Shown: piece by piece, positions 41,333 through 52,089 of the stretch
Layout: each line of letters begins with the position of its first letter
Position numbering within the stretch: the first letter of the stretch is position 1
From: Peronospora farinosa
Taxonomy: Eukaryota; Oomycota; Peronosporomycetes; Peronosporales; Peronosporaceae
Direction of reading: 5' to 3'
DNA length: 64,000 bases
Assembly: GCA_947646735.1 (NCBI GenBank)
Contig: CANTFK010000001.1
Span: 97,238 to 161,237, forward strand
Program-made: the position numbers and the translations under genes
Notes under the pieces: model-generated
Database searches by the model: none
Told to the model about the DNA's origin: nothing
Seen by the model: only the letters and a program-made list of their open reading frames with translations

Positions 41333-42721
41333 ATGATGTTAACAATGGCACCACGTCCTGAACCAACGGTAATGCTGAATCACCGTGGCGAGCGCATGAT
41401 ACCGCTATTGTATCGGTCTACGAATTTCAAGAGTCAAGTGAAGAAAAAGACACGAAAACTCTCAGTTATGGAAGATGAAGTGGAACATTTTCATTTGACC
41501 AAGAAACAACGCAGTGATAATAATGTGGAACCAGAATTGGAATCTACTTGTACTTTAGAAAAGAGTGAGATCAATTCACCTTTTGAGTTACATTTAGAGT
41601 CGGTATACAAAGGACATGCAGAGGATGGATTGCAATTCTTTGAATCCCATGGGTATTATGATATCACAGACGCTAATACCGTCGCCATGTTTCGACAGAA
41701 TTTTGGACTTGGGGATGCATTTTGGTTACGTAAAGAAGAAAATGAGAATGTCGAGGAAATGGTGTTGGACACACTACGTCCAGCTGTTTACCCATTTGGG
41801 TCCATGCAAGAGATTATGAGTTCACGCTCGCTATTAAATCGTCAACGTACGAATTCGGGTCGATTTATGTTGCTCGATGACGATGGAAACGAAGTAGACG
41901 ATCATACGCTCTGGGAAATGGAACGTGAGGACAGACTCAAGGCCAAGAGTCTGGAACTGGACGATGAAGAGCTCGCGGAGCTTGCATATGATCAGCTTGT
42001 GTTGGTGCAGGCGATCACTGTTATTCGGACAGAAAAGAATCAATTGCAGCAGTTTTTCTTGCAGTCTATGCAAGAAGAAGAGGCTCATGCTGTACATATT
42101 CCCAGTCCTGTATTACAGCAGACAAAGCGAACTGAGCTGCCACCGGCCATGCCACCCGCGGATCTGGAATTGCCACCATACTGTGGTTATGTGAACTTGC
42201 TTAAAGACACGATCCCATTCTTGATGCGCAGCTGGCATAAACGCTGGTTCTATCTCGACTTTCAGGCGGGTGTCGTGCTTATGTACAAGCGCAGCTATTG
42301 GAAGAGTCCGCGTGGTGTTGTGGACTTATGTAATGTCGCACACATTGAGAAGATGAGTCAGGGCGATTTTCGCATTGAGTTCCGTGACACGGGTAGTGAT
42401 GCCCCGTCGATGATGCTTATGCGTACAAAGCTGCCAGAGGAGGCTGAGCTGTGGGTGAATCTGCTGCGCTTTGCCAAGCAGACGTCCCGTGGTGCACCTC
42501 GTCTCACCGGCTCGTTGATGGACAACACCAAGGCGATCATGAAGAAGGCTTACAAAAAAAATCAGGTGGACATTCTCGCACAGATACTGGCAAATTCAGC
42601 GAACAGCGCGGGATCAAGCAATTTGCGTGCAATTGCTCAGGCCTCGGCAGTAGCAGCATCAGCTGTCGTTAACAGGCGCAACAGTAAACCTAACAGGCAG
42701 CACAACGCAGTCACGGCATAG
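41333..42721 (+). CDS. PH-domain protein, oomycete type, function unknown
   Basis: The first ATG of the frame is at 41333 (MMLTMAPRPEP), with others at 41336 and 41345, giving 462 residues. The N-terminal 270 residues are acidic and without a known domain. A pleckstrin-homology domain follows from about residue 280 (YCGYVNLLKDTIPFLMRSWH, then KRWFYLDFQAGVVLMYK) to the closing helix with the invariant Trp (EEAELWVNLLRFAKQ). PH domains bind phosphoinositides or proteins, so the product is probably recruited to membranes. The C-terminus is basic and Ala/Asn/Ser-rich. The gene is convergent with the UFSP2 gene (371 bp between stops). Confidence 0.75.
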   Translation: MMLTMAPRPEPTVMLNHRGERMIPLLYRSTNFKSQVKKKTRKLSVMEDEVEHFHLTKKQRSDNNVEPELESTCTLEKSEINSPFELHLESVYKGHAEDGLQFFESHGYYDITDANTVAMFRQNFGLGDAFWLRKEENENVEEMVLDTLRPAVYPFGSMQEIMSSRSLLNRQRTNSGRFMLLDDDGNEVDDHTLWEMEREDRLKAKSLELDDEELAELAYDQLVLVQAITVIRTEKNQLQQFFLQSMQEEEAHAVHIPSPVLQQTKRTELPPAMPPADLELPPYCGYVNLLKDTIPFLMRSWHKRWFYLDFQAGVVLMYKRSYWKSPRGVVDLCNVAHIEKMSQGDFRIEFRDTGSDAPSMMLMRTKLPEEAELWVNLLRFAKQTSRGAPRLTGSLMDNTKAIMKKAYKKNQVDILAQILANSANSAGSSNLRAIAQASAVAASAVVNRRNSKPNRQHNAVTA

Positions 42722-43092
42722 GATTGCGGTACTCACACCAACAGACAGACGGTCGGCATTAACACCAGGATGAGGCCGAGACAAGAAAAGCAGAAGACAT
42801 GACAAATTGTCAATGGAGACTTTTCTCCGTTGTCCAGAAAAACAAGTTTGCGTAGGAGCTCGATATCTATTCCTCACTCAAGTGTACTAGGCTTTCAGCG
42901 TAGTGCCTCGACATGTTTCATAGCCGACAAACGGCGTAACAAAACAGCCAGATCACCAATGACAAGACCAAGATTGAGCGGAACGTATCTTCGCTCCGTT
43001 TATCGCGGACTCTTTGAGCTATGCAAAAACAAGGGAAAATAAACATCTTCTGTAGCTGTACGATCGAGTTTGCTCCTTTCCTCCGAATGCTT

Positions 43093-44703
43093 TTAAAAGC
43101 CGACATTTGGGCGTTGAGGCAAACAAAGATTATAAAAACTGTTCTTTGCGAACGTTGTAGTCTTGCGCCAACTACACGGCACGGCCTTGTAGCCTTCTAG
43201 CACGACAGTCTGGTTCTGAATTGTATCCAGGTCCTCGTCGCCCGTGTAGTGCGGGTCTAGTGTGAGGAAGGCACAGACTCCTGCATCGGGGTCATAGTTT
43301 ACACCCAATAGCGTGAATGCCAACTGGCCACCGCCCATCATGACAGGAGTTCCCTGCGTTTCGAAGTGGTACAATAACTCGCGCGCCAGTTCAGGCAGTT
43401 GGGCACCGCTTGAGACACTAAGGGACCGGAAAGTCACGCCAAACAGTTCGTCTAGCACATAACCGACTTCCAAACTGCCAATCCACTCTTTCGATCCTTG
43501 GAAACATGCTGGTTTGTCGCCTATCTTAATAAGCGCGCTCTGAATTTGCTCGTGCAAGAGGGTGCGCTGCTGTGTGTAGTGCTCCAAAAACAACCAAGAT
43601 GCCAACGTCTGCAGCGAGCGATAAGCACAGCCCCAGCCTTTGTCATTTATGCCCTGCTGGAGATAATGATAGTAGCCATAAAAGCCATCCACCAAAGCTG
43701 ATTGACAGTGCGATCCCATACCAGAGCTTGGAATGCCTTCGTGTACGTTGTACAGCACGTCACTTGCTGCAAGCCATTCTCCTTGCTGAGCTAGCGAGCA
43801 TCCACGAGACACACGGAACAGAGGCCGATTCAAAGGCTGCAGGAATGCACGGTGCAAACTCTCTATTGTTTTCACGTCGTTCAGGCTTTCTTCGCTGCTG
43901 CATTCAGGCCCCTCCGAGTCTGAGACAACGGCCAAAGGGAACGCCGCTCCAACAAGTGGGAACTGACGCACCGCAACTGATTTCACTGCCTCCGGTGCAT
44001 CCTTCAGTTGGTTATATATCCCAGACAGCTGATGATGTAGCTGTTTCCGAAGCAGTGCTAGCGCAGCTACGACTGGCGAGTCCACAGGCACCACAACTAC
44101 GGTATCACAGTACGCGCTATAGCGACGGATAGGGGTCTTGGAATCAGAAGACGTTGGAATCGTAACCACAGGCGCTCCAACAACAGCATCAGCCTCCACT
44201 GGCCCAAGACTGATCATCAAATCGAACGTAGCAATATCGCCGTAATCCAAAGATGGTAAAAGTCCCAGCTTCTCTTCTTCCTTTACTCCTCGTCGAGGTA
44301 CTGTCTTCATGTGTTCTTTTTTCTGCTTCTTGCCATTCTTTTTGCTTCCCTTTATCTCTCCTGCATCTTCGCTGATACAAAATTTAGGCAAAATCGCCTC
44401 GAAAAGCACAGGCTTGGCATTACAAGACACAACGTCTTGTCCATGACCATTTAGTACACAAAAGCTCCGACCTTTCTTGGTTTGCATGACACTTGCACGA
44501 ACATAGAAATTTCCAGCATCACACGTCGCAGCTTTGTACTTTTCCAGCTGATGCAACAACGCACTCTTCTCTCCAAGCACATGCAGGTCCACAGCACAAC
44601 GCACTAGTGCAAAACCAATTGCTCGATGAAAATCTCGAGCATGAAGACACTGCACCACTTTCACTGTCAACATCGTGGCTGTTCCGTCCTTGCACTGAAA
44701 CAT
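43093..44703 (-). CDS. UFSP2: UFM1-specific protease 2-like (UFSP2), peptidase family C78
   Basis: The first in-frame ATG is at 44701-44703, giving 536 residues, but the frame is open with protein-like sequence back to 44793. UFSP2 is a cysteine protease that matures UFM1 and removes it from targets, mostly at the ER. The catalytic residues are visible: Cys359 in GWGCAYRSLQ, and Asp483 and His485 in LTLDPHYTG, with MMGGGQLAFTLLGV before them (numbering from this ATG). The C-terminus WRKTTTFAKNSFYNLCLPQR is typical. The N-terminal half contains a Lys-rich insertion (about residue 145). The ATG at 44795-44797 is one base out of frame with the upstream extension, so the true start may be there with a sequence error or mutation, or in a missed small exon. 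Confidence 0.85.
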   Translation of the reverse strand: MFQCKDGTATMLTVKVVQCLHARDFHRAIGFALVRCAVDLHVLGEKSALLHQLEKYKAATCDAGNFYVRASVMQTKKGRSFCVLNGHGQDVVSCNAKPVLFEAILPKFCISEDAGEIKGSKKNGKKQKKEHMKTVPRRGVKEEEKLGLLPSLDYGDIATFDLMISLGPVEADAVVGAPVVTIPTSSDSKTPIRRYSAYCDTVVVVPVDSPVVAALALLRKQLHHQLSGIYNQLKDAPEAVKSVAVRQFPLVGAAFPLAVVSDSEGPECSSEESLNDVKTIESLHRAFLQPLNRPLFRVSRGCSLAQQGEWLAASDVLYNVHEGIPSSGMGSHCQSALVDGFYGYYHYLQQGINDKGWGCAYRSLQTLASWLFLEHYTQQRTLLHEQIQSALIKIGDKPACFQGSKEWIGSLEVGYVLDELFGVTFRSLSVSSGAQLPELARELLYHFETQGTPVMMGGGQLAFTLLGVNYDPDAGVCAFLTLDPHYTGDEDLDTIQNQTVVLEGYKAVPCSWRKTTTFAKNSFYNLCLPQRPNVGF

Positions 44704-44827
44704 CCGTAAGCTCTGTGTATTTACCTCATACACTAACACAATCTTGTCCTTGTCCTTGTAATGATCTACTGCTTCAAGTGCTACAATTTCTGCTCATTAT
44801 AACAATAAAATTCAAAGTTTTAGCGCA

Positions 44828-45202
44828 TTAAATTGTCTGCGTATTGCTTATCAATCCAATAATCACGTTACCGAGCTCCTTCTCGTCTTCAACGGTGTTT
44901 TTACGTACGACCACATAATTACCAATACGGTGTATTCCACCTGGTACATTACTGTCGAATGATTGGCCAATAATGTCATCTGTCGACAAACAAAGTAGTC
45001 CCCAAACTGCGACTTGTTGCACATCGTCTTTATTGGATTGAATAACCCTTTGTGTACCTAAAATAGCGCCTTGATTCAGTATTGTAGCATGAATAGCATC
45101 CACTGCATCCTTAACTTCATCAGAGACGGCAAATTGCCGTAGAGAACGTAATAGTGGAGCTGGGAAGAAGGTCGGCATTGTATGTAAAAAGATGGAAGAC
45201 AT
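44828..45202 (-). CDS. Small conserved-looking hypothetical protein
   Basis: The ATG at 45200-45202 opens 124 codons; a second Met at residue 9 is an alternative start. The product has an even composition (NQGAILGTQRVIQSNKDD; GGIHRIGNYVVVRKNTVEDE), no membrane segment and no motif I recognise. It stops 34 bp upstream of the possible UFSP2 N-terminus on the same strand and faces away from the sulfatase gene. It is kept because its frame is full-length and protein-like in a compact gene island. Confidence 0.5.
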   Translation of the reverse strand: MSSIFLHTMPTFFPAPLLRSLRQFAVSDEVKDAVDAIHATILNQGAILGTQRVIQSNKDDVQQVAVWGLLCLSTDDIIGQSFDSNVPGGIHRIGNYVVVRKNTVEDEKELGNVIIGLISNTQTI

Positions 45203-45622
45203 GTGGTTGGTTGAAAAGAAAAAGGGTCAAAACGATGCGGAAAAGGGTACTTTTGTAGAAATATAATAACGATCGTCTATTCGAATGGACAAAAGGTTTC
45301 CTAATGCCACATTTTCCACCAATAAAGTGTCGACATAGGACGTCGTATTTATTTCGAAAAATTGGGTCTACTTCCAAGCGGATAATACTGCCTCTGTACC
45401 TCTACTTAGTAATAATCCTTCTGCCAGCCGAAGACCCAATTGGCTGTTCTCATGCCCTACTGTCCTTTCGTTGTCCATCTACATCGTCTGACTTTATCCC
45501 CGCGTACGTGAGTGAGTCATGGCTCTTCTGACCCAGATGTAAAATACCACCACCATATACCACCAACCTCTTGGTCTGAATAAATTACCGCATTCCCCAG
45601 TCGCACGTGAATCGATCACATA

Positions 45623-48600
45623 ATGACTTCTCCCATGATTTATCGTCGGAATCGAGGTCTCTCACCTACACGGGAGTTCAATGATATCGTTTATGGTGTA
45701 AAACCCATGGACACGTCCTTTTTTGGTCGCACTAGGAATTGGTGGCGAGGCCGTAGCGTCTTGTTGGCGTCTCAGCGAATGTATCAGACCATGTGGCTTG
45801 CTGTCCTCGTATACACGTTCCTTGGTCTTCCAGTTCTCGGACGCGTTCTTAATTTTGCACGCTTTGTGCATCGATTTAGTGTCCCGGTGATCATTCAAGG
45901 ACTGCTAGCAGGATGGATGCAAGACGTGGCAATTTTCTTGCAAACATCGACCTGTATTTGTCTTGTAAAGGTGTTGTTTGACGCAGACAATATGACATTG
46001 CAACAAGCTGGAACGACTTGTAATGCTTCAAGTTTCCCAAATAGTGGCTTTCTAAGGGACCGCAGTACACATGCGAGATTCTTGCCAGTCTATATGCCAG
46101 TCCTAGCGAGGGAGTACGATCTTCGAGATGAAGGGATGGAGGCATTGGCGTCAGGCGCTGCTACGAATCATCGGACGTTGTTGAGTTTAGGATCTGCAAC
46201 CAATCGACCGGCATTGACAACAAGAATTAAAAGAGCGCTTCACGCGTTTGTGATTGTTTCTTTGCTGCAGTTGATTCTAGTTGTGGCGACGATTGGGAGT
46301 GTAGCAGACTTTTGCTTGCAAGTGACAATGCACCCGAGGTTAAACCGCGCGTTTGTTACTCTTTTCTTTGAGTATATGAAGCAGTTTACGGCATCATTAA
46401 CGGATGAAGAAGTCATGACACGGACAGTCATGGGGTCTTGGGCGGTGTATATCGTTCTCATTGCTGCGCTGACGTATGGGCATTACACTGGTCGATTACC
46501 GTTGGCATCAGACTTTCTTAGACTACCGAGTGCGCTCTGCTGTTGTTTTGGCCGACGATACAACGTACGAAAAGACTCGATGGCGTCGACGAACCCGATA
46601 GCGGTGACGACGCGGTCGGGCTCGTACGTTTCCAACTTATTCACGTCGTACTGGCATCGTGCAGAAAAAACGATTCGCTCACGAAGACGTAGCGGCCAGA
46701 ATTATGGTCATTTGCCAGGTGGAAATGCGAGCGGACCTTCTAATGTGTTAGCTTCAGGATCATCAATGCGCTATGACTCCTACACCAAATCTGGACCATT
46801 TACAGTACTGGGCCGGAGCATTCTTGCGAGTTTGTTAATGACTGGTGCTGCTTTGTCAGCGTCACTGCTTGTTGATGGAAAAGGTGGCGTGGATATGAAG
46901 CTTATGAACAACGCTATGTTCACGCTGCAGTCAGAGCAGTTTTTCTATCGTCCTACGACGATCCATCGCGAAGAGATCAATTGCACCGCAGCTAGCAGCG
47001 CATTGCGATCGACTCTGGGTGTCAGTGAGAAGTACGAGCTGGATGATCTGGGAAATGATGACCATTGCGCATTGCTGTGGCGTAAGACAATTGGTTATGA
47101 AGGTGACAACTTATTTGAACTCGATCTCAATGTGACAGCCCCTGTGACTGTAGTTCCTGAGATAGCAGAGAATGCAACAGATGGACCAACAGCAGCAGCA
47201 AAACCTACAAAGGTTCAGCCCAATATAATCGTGCTCAATATGGAATCCTGGAAGCATCTGGATGTCGGTGTTCTTGGCGGTGCTGCGAAGAAAGAGACTT
47301 TTGGTAAGAGTGCGACGCCTCGATTTGACGAGCTGGCAAAGACCGGTGTGCTCTACAGCAAGCACTACACGCCGTGCGTCCAAACTTCGCGCACACTCTT
47401 GACGACGCTATTTGGAATGCTGCCGTCCTGCACGGAAACTGCTGCACTCAAACAGTACAGTACGACGCTAAACGTGCGGGGACTTCCGCACTTTTTGAAA
47501 GAGCGCGGCTACTTTAACCTCTTTTGGAGTGCCGTAGACCTCACATGGGAATACTGGGACAAGTTCCTGCTGAAGAACGGGTTTGACAAGCTAGTGGATG
47601 ATCGTAAGGTTCGCAAGATGCTGCATGAGACGCGCAACTACAAGAATACGCCTGACGACCATTTTTCTTGGGGCATGCACGACCACTTGTCCTTCGAGAT
47701 GCTATTGTACGCCATCGAGGCGGCTCACAACGCTAGTGTGAACTCCGTTGATGTTGCAGCAGTATCATCTGTGGGATCTAACGCCGACATTACGACGCCC
47801 ACGAATGCGACCGAAATTGGGAGCATGACGACCGGTTCAGAGGCTGCAGTTAGTGGCAGATACTTCCACACCGCCAATTCGACATTAAACGGGATATCCA
47901 CTGCGAAGACATTAACCGAAAACGCGTCCACACCGGTGGCTGCCACGACGAAGCCGCCGCTTCCAGGATGGGAAGGGCTGCAGACGCCGTATTTTATTGA
48001 CATGTACAGTATTACGAGCCACAATCCATGGGCGCTACCGAATTTTTATAATGCTCCAGACTTGTCAGGGCTGTACACGCCTTACAACAAAAAGTATCTG
48101 GACTCGATGCGCTTTTCTGATGAGATGCTAGGCGACTTCATTACAGCACTGCGTGCGAAGGGGCTGATGAAAAATACAATTGTGATCATTGAGGGAGACC
48201 ACGGTTATGGTCGTCTCGAACATGACAACAATCCGTCGATTATAGACTCGGGTGTGTGGGATGAAGCTTCCAAAGTGCCGTTCCTTTTGCTTGCCGATGA
48301 CTTTATCCGTGAGGAGGACAAGGGAATGGTGGTAAGCCAACTGTCGATGCAATCAGACCTTATGGCCACAATTGCCGATATCCTTGGTGTCACTCCAGAT
48401 GAGCCGCTCTACCAGCACGGCTACGGCCACTCTATGAAGCGTCGTCAATTTCAATCGGAGGCTCAAAGAGAAGCGCAGGTACTGGCTAGCAGGACTCAGG
48501 CCAAGGACACAAAGCTGAAAGACTCGGAGGCCGAAGCTGTGGCAGCTGAAGCTCGGGAAAGTCTCCAGGAGCGCCGTGTCGTTTTGTGCAACCCGTTCAA

Positions 48601-48946
48601 TGGAATGACCAAGGGCGTGCGCACTGAAGAGCTCAAGTACATTTTTCACCCTGACGGATCCTACAACGTGTTTGAGCCTGCGATCGATTCTACTGAGAAG
48701 AAACCGCTGCGGACAGGTTTTGACATTGAAGAAATGGACGATGCCACGCGTAACGTGTTTGAATATGTAACAAAGGCGGTGGACCTGAACCAGTTCCTTT
48801 TTGAAGCCAACCGGTTTATGACTCCGCTGGCAACACGACCAGTCGAGACAGCCACCCGCGTCCACTTTGGTTCAATAAACACCACAATATCCAATGAGGT
48901 CGAGCTAAAGCAGCCGCGCGGTCCGCCTGCACCCGGTAACTCGTAG
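45623..48946 (+). CDS. Multi-pass membrane sulfatase / LTA synthase-like protein (alkaline phosphatase superfamily)
   Basis: An intronless gene of 1107 codons. About five hydrophobic segments in the first 420 residues (for example near 55-75, 90-115, 208-230, 270-288 and 395-415) anchor it; a large outer catalytic domain starts near residue 530. Metal and nucleophile sites of the sulfatase fold are visible: NIIVLNMESWKHLDVG (first metal Glu), YTPCVQTSRTLLTTLFG (nucleophile Thr/Ser position), FIDMYSITSHNPW and EGDHGYGRLEHDN (Asp-His pair). This order resembles bacterial lipoteichoic acid synthase and phosphoglycerol transferases more than lysosomal sulfatases. A Ser/Thr-rich insert with many potential N-glycosylation sites (about 705-775) lies within the domain. 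The substrate is unknown. The start ATG is the first in frame, and the region upstream is divergent with the small gene at 45202. Confidence 0.8.
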   Translation: MTSPMIYRRNRGLSPTREFNDIVYGVKPMDTSFFGRTRNWWRGRSVLLASQRMYQTMWLAVLVYTFLGLPVLGRVLNFARFVHRFSVPVIIQGLLAGWMQDVAIFLQTSTCICLVKVLFDADNMTLQQAGTTCNASSFPNSGFLRDRSTHARFLPVYMPVLAREYDLRDEGMEALASGAATNHRTLLSLGSATNRPALTTRIKRALHAFVIVSLLQLILVVATIGSVADFCLQVTMHPRLNRAFVTLFFEYMKQFTASLTDEEVMTRTVMGSWAVYIVLIAALTYGHYTGRLPLASDFLRLPSALCCCFGRRYNVRKDSMASTNPIAVTTRSGSYVSNLFTSYWHRAEKTIRSRRRSGQNYGHLPGGNASGPSNVLASGSSMRYDSYTKSGPFTVLGRSILASLLMTGAALSASLLVDGKGGVDMKLMNNAMFTLQSEQFFYRPTTIHREEINCTAASSALRSTLGVSEKYELDDLGNDDHCALLWRKTIGYEGDNLFELDLNVTAPVTVVPEIAENATDGPTAAAKPTKVQPNIIVLNMESWKHLDVGVLGGAAKKETFGKSATPRFDELAKTGVLYSKHYTPCVQTSRTLLTTLFGMLPSCTETAALKQYSTTLNVRGLPHFLKERGYFNLFWSAVDLTWEYWDKFLLKNGFDKLVDDRKVRKMLHETRNYKNTPDDHFSWGMHDHLSFEMLLYAIEAAHNASVNSVDVAAVSSVGSNADITTPTNATEIGSMTTGSEAAVSGRYFHTANSTLNGISTAKTLTENASTPVAATTKPPLPGWEGLQTPYFIDMYSITSHNPWALPNFYNAPDLSGLYTPYNKKYLDSMRFSDEMLGDFITALRAKGLMKNTIVIIEGDHGYGRLEHDNNPSIIDSGVWDEASKVPFLLLADDFIREEDKGMVVSQLSMQSDLMATIADILGVTPDEPLYQHGYGHSMKRRQFQSEAQREAQVLASRTQAKDTKLKDSEAEAVAAEARESLQERRVVLCNPFNGMTKGVRTEELKYIFHPDGSYNVFEPAIDSTEKKPLRTGFDIEEMDDATRNVFEYVTKAVDLNQFLFEANRFMTPLATRPVETATRVHFGSINTTISNEVELKQPRGPPAPGNS

Positions 48947-49715
48947 ATTAGAAAATATTCAGACCACATACGGTAAGTCTGGACGCACACTAGTTTTTTT
49001 GCTGGAAAAAGAGATACGCCGCTCAACACACATCAGTATGCAAACACGCGGCATTGAGCAGGACACATACGTTTGACCATTCACTTGTGTGTCTTACCCA
49101 CGAGAGCCAGAAACCAAGCTCCGACGCAGTGATGTACACGCTAATGTCTTGTCTCCAAGACCAATTTCAGCCATCTTTTGTACATAAATACTCTTGTCAC
49201 CGCGTTCATTCACGTCAGCGTCGGAATTCAAGCACGTCGCTCTTGTCTTTCCTGACGCGCGCCGTATCTTGAAATGCTCGTTCCTTTTTCCCATTACGTC
49301 TGCTCTAATCACTACTAGCACTAACAAAATCCGAATCAGGGTACCATTTACACCGAGATCTTCCGCTATAAATCAACTGGCCTTTAGATCTCAACACTCT
49401 GCTTCGTTTGACTTGGACCCGTCCGTGTCGTCGTAGACGAAGCAGGACCACACTTTGCCACCAACCATCCAACGAGCTACTCCACCTCATTTTCGATTCC
49501 AACTCCTCTCTTTCTTCTTCATTTTAAACCGTGGCAGTTTTTGCCACTGGGTGATCTAAGCTCCCATCTGTGCAGCAAATTAGTCCATTAGAAACTACGT
49601 AGAAAAAGAAGGAAGAAAACCTTTGCAACAACTCACAGGCAATGACAGAGATTGCACTCAAACACAATGAATCCCTGCGTGTCGATGACATTGAGTCGTT
49701 CTCCGACTCCTAATA
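48947..49715. other. Intergenic, nothing recognised
   Basis: Between the sulfatase stop and a small minus-strand frame there are only short overlapping open frames without motifs. Confidence 0.4.
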
Positions 49716-50084
49716 TCAGGCATTAACAAACAAACACATTGTTAGATTGTTGTCGCCACAATAAGTTGATAAGTATCGCATCCGTCTTACGCGTCCACTC
49801 TCATGACGCTCCTCAGGTATTGGCGATAAAAGAATAGGCTTTAAACTTGGCCAATTGAGTCCCAAGTCATCTTCTGTAAGCACGGGCGCTGGCTCATATG
49901 CCACCCATCGTGCCTGCGAACGTCGTAAAGCTTTACGATACTGTACAAGACGATATATCCACAAGACGAGCAATGCTACTGCCATTGCACCCAAAAGCAC
50001 CAATGTAGATTCAGCCGCTTCTATCTCCATGTTCCTTGATGGAACTTCCCGTCGTCCTTGAAAATGAACCAATACAGTGTCCAT
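49716..50084 (-). CDS. Possible small single-pass membrane protein
   Basis: From Met at 50082-50084 the frame gives 122 residues. A strong hydrophobic segment near residues 27-44 (STLVLLGAMAVALLVLWIYR) is followed by a basic stretch (RKALRRSQAR) and a soluble tail with LNWPSLKPILLSPIPEE. The frame stays open upstream to about 50165 with protein-like sequence but no ATG, so an upstream exon or a different start is possible. No family recognised. Confidence 0.4.
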   Translation of the reverse strand: MDTVLVHFQGRREVPSRNMEIEAAESTLVLLGAMAVALLVLWIYRLVQYRKALRRSQARWVAYEPAPVLTEDDLGLNWPSLKPILLSPIPEERHESGRVRRMRYLSTYCGDNNLTMCLFVNA

Positions 50085-50285
50085 TATAGGACCCACCAAG
50101 TTCTGGTTTAGGTTCTGGAAGAACTGAGACTGGATGGAGTCGAAAAAGGTGGGACTTTTGATGCTTCATGATGGGGAGATTGGCAAGATTTGACAAATGA
50201 TGGAACGATCAGGACGTTGACAACGTCCTTCGTACGGTTGCACGAATTAATACCTGGCCGCTTCAACATGTGTGTATCATTACTC

Positions 50286-52089
50286 TTATACGTCTTCATC
50301 TTCTGAGGCCTCAACAAGGACAAAGTCAGCAGGTTCAGACTCAATGGCACTTACTTCCATTGCGTTCTTGACCAGTTCATGCAAGTCCAGTTTCGCCTGA
50401 AGACTGCGCTGCATCATCCGAGCCTCTTGTGCTTCTTGCAACAACGCTGCCAAGTTTACTTGCGAGTACGGCTGCAAACGCTTCACCTCTTGCACCAGCA
50501 TCTTCTTGTGCGTCCGCAGAGTGCAGTTCTGCTTTTCCAGCTCCTTCAGCTGCGCAGCTTGCTTGACGTGTCTTTCCCGCCACGAAGACGCCTCACTCTG
50601 TGACACTGCCAGCTGCGTCTCCAGCTCCATGTTCTCCACGGACCGCCACAGACACTGCTCTTGGAAACCAGCGCATAGTTTTTGCACGCGCTCCAGCTCA
50701 CTAGAGGGCGTTTCCTCTGTCTGCGTACCATCGGAATGAAGTGTACCAGACTGGGACCCAGCAAGCGGTGCCGTTGCAACCCTCGATACCTTCTGCGTGG
50801 TGTCGCTCGCATTCGCACATTCAATTTGCGTAATGGTCTCCAAGTTGGCTTTGTGAATCTCCTCAGCAATTTGAACGCGATCTAGCGCGCTCTTCAGTTC
50901 CTTCTTGGTAGCCGTCAGACTCTCTTCAAGACAGGTCTACACGCGCACTTGTTAAAACGAAAGGCTACCTTTTACCCAACCAATGAAGAGAACGTACCAC
51001 TTGCATCTCAAGCTCATAATTCCGTTCTCTCAGCACGGCGACTTGAATCTGCGACTTCACTTCAATATCTCCTTTCGCCAAACCATCGTCATAAGCTTCA
51101 TCTTTATCGAAGGCGTCTTCACATTCGTAAGTTTCCCACCCCACCAGATCCTTTATCGACATGATCTCCGATGCGTCCACATATTCATGCAGCCACTCCG
51201 CCGTATCGACAGTTTTTAAAGCATCTGTAACTTCCAGCACTTTCCCTGCAGCGCTCAGCGACACTACTTTAACCTGAAACCGCAGTGACTTGGACATTAC
51301 ACTGTTCATGTCCACGTTCTCCCATAGCAGTGCCACCAGTCCATTCTTTTCAGCCACATAGTGTCCATACACATAACCCTCATCAGTATCAAAAGTACAG
51401 TGTGTCTTGTAGTATGCCACCTCTATCTCGTCCGTCTCATTCTCTACCACCTCATTGGAGCTGACACTGTACGGATCAATCTCCGTACTTTTTCCTCTAT
51501 CCCCACTAGAAAACAAAGCACGAAAAACCAGTCCCGTATCTTGTGATGTAAATTTCCAAAGCACCAGTTGCTTTTCTTCTTCCATTGTCACAGTAACCTG
51601 ATGTTTTATTGAGCAGCCAGCAGCTACTCTCTGATCCAGCAGCTCCAAGTTCTTCTCCTTAGCTTCAATTGCAGCCTCTACTGCATCTCTGTAGCTCTGT
51701 CCCATTGTCTTATGACACGTCAATACATTCCCATATAGAAACGTTTTCAAGGCTAGAGACGTCGTCAAAAGCTCGGAATTCGACGTCAAATAATGCAATA
51801 AAGTCTCTATTACAATTTCCAGTCGTGTACCAAGCTGGTGGGATGGATAAAAGCTCGTTTTCGCGTCGTCATAAGCTTCTAACAATGAAGAGATGGATAT
51901 CGCATCTGGAATCAGAACTTTAGCTGGAAATCCTCGCGATAATTGACGCTCCAAGTGCAGAAAATCACGTAGATTACGATCAAGAAGACAAAAGTGACCT
52001 TTGTGGTGAAGTAGCACGAGTGTCGTTGTGTCTAAAGGCGTGTCGGAGACAGGAGAAGACGGCACTTTAACGATCACGTCGATTGGCAT
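50286..52089 (-). CDS. PX-like / GOLD / coiled-coil protein (2 exons)
   Basis: Exon 1 is 50998-52089 and exon 2 is 50286-50936; the 61-bp intron has GTACGT and TGTAG ends and joins ...YELEMQV to TCLEESL in frame, giving 580 residues. The N-terminus (about 25-130) has the PX pattern: RNLRDFLHLERQLSRGFP, a gap, then RLEIVIETLLHYLTSN and a closing ALKTFLYG. From about 165 a GOLD-type beta domain follows (KQLVLWKFTSQDTGLVFRAL ... GLVALLWENVDMNSVMSKSL). The second half is coiled coil. The end, EPADFVLVEASEDEDV, contains an acidic F-x-x-V motif like an LC3-interacting region. Such proteins would link phosphoinositide membranes with cargo or autophagy factors; this role is inferred. Confidence 0.7.

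Noticed and set aside
43572..44132. 186-codon plus-strand ORF
   Set aside because: Antisense shadow of UFSP2, which has clear catalytic motifs.
50379..50869. Several ORFs on both strands across the PX-GOLD second exon
   Set aside because: Out-of-frame shadows of the coiled-coil exon; the spliced frame explains the region.
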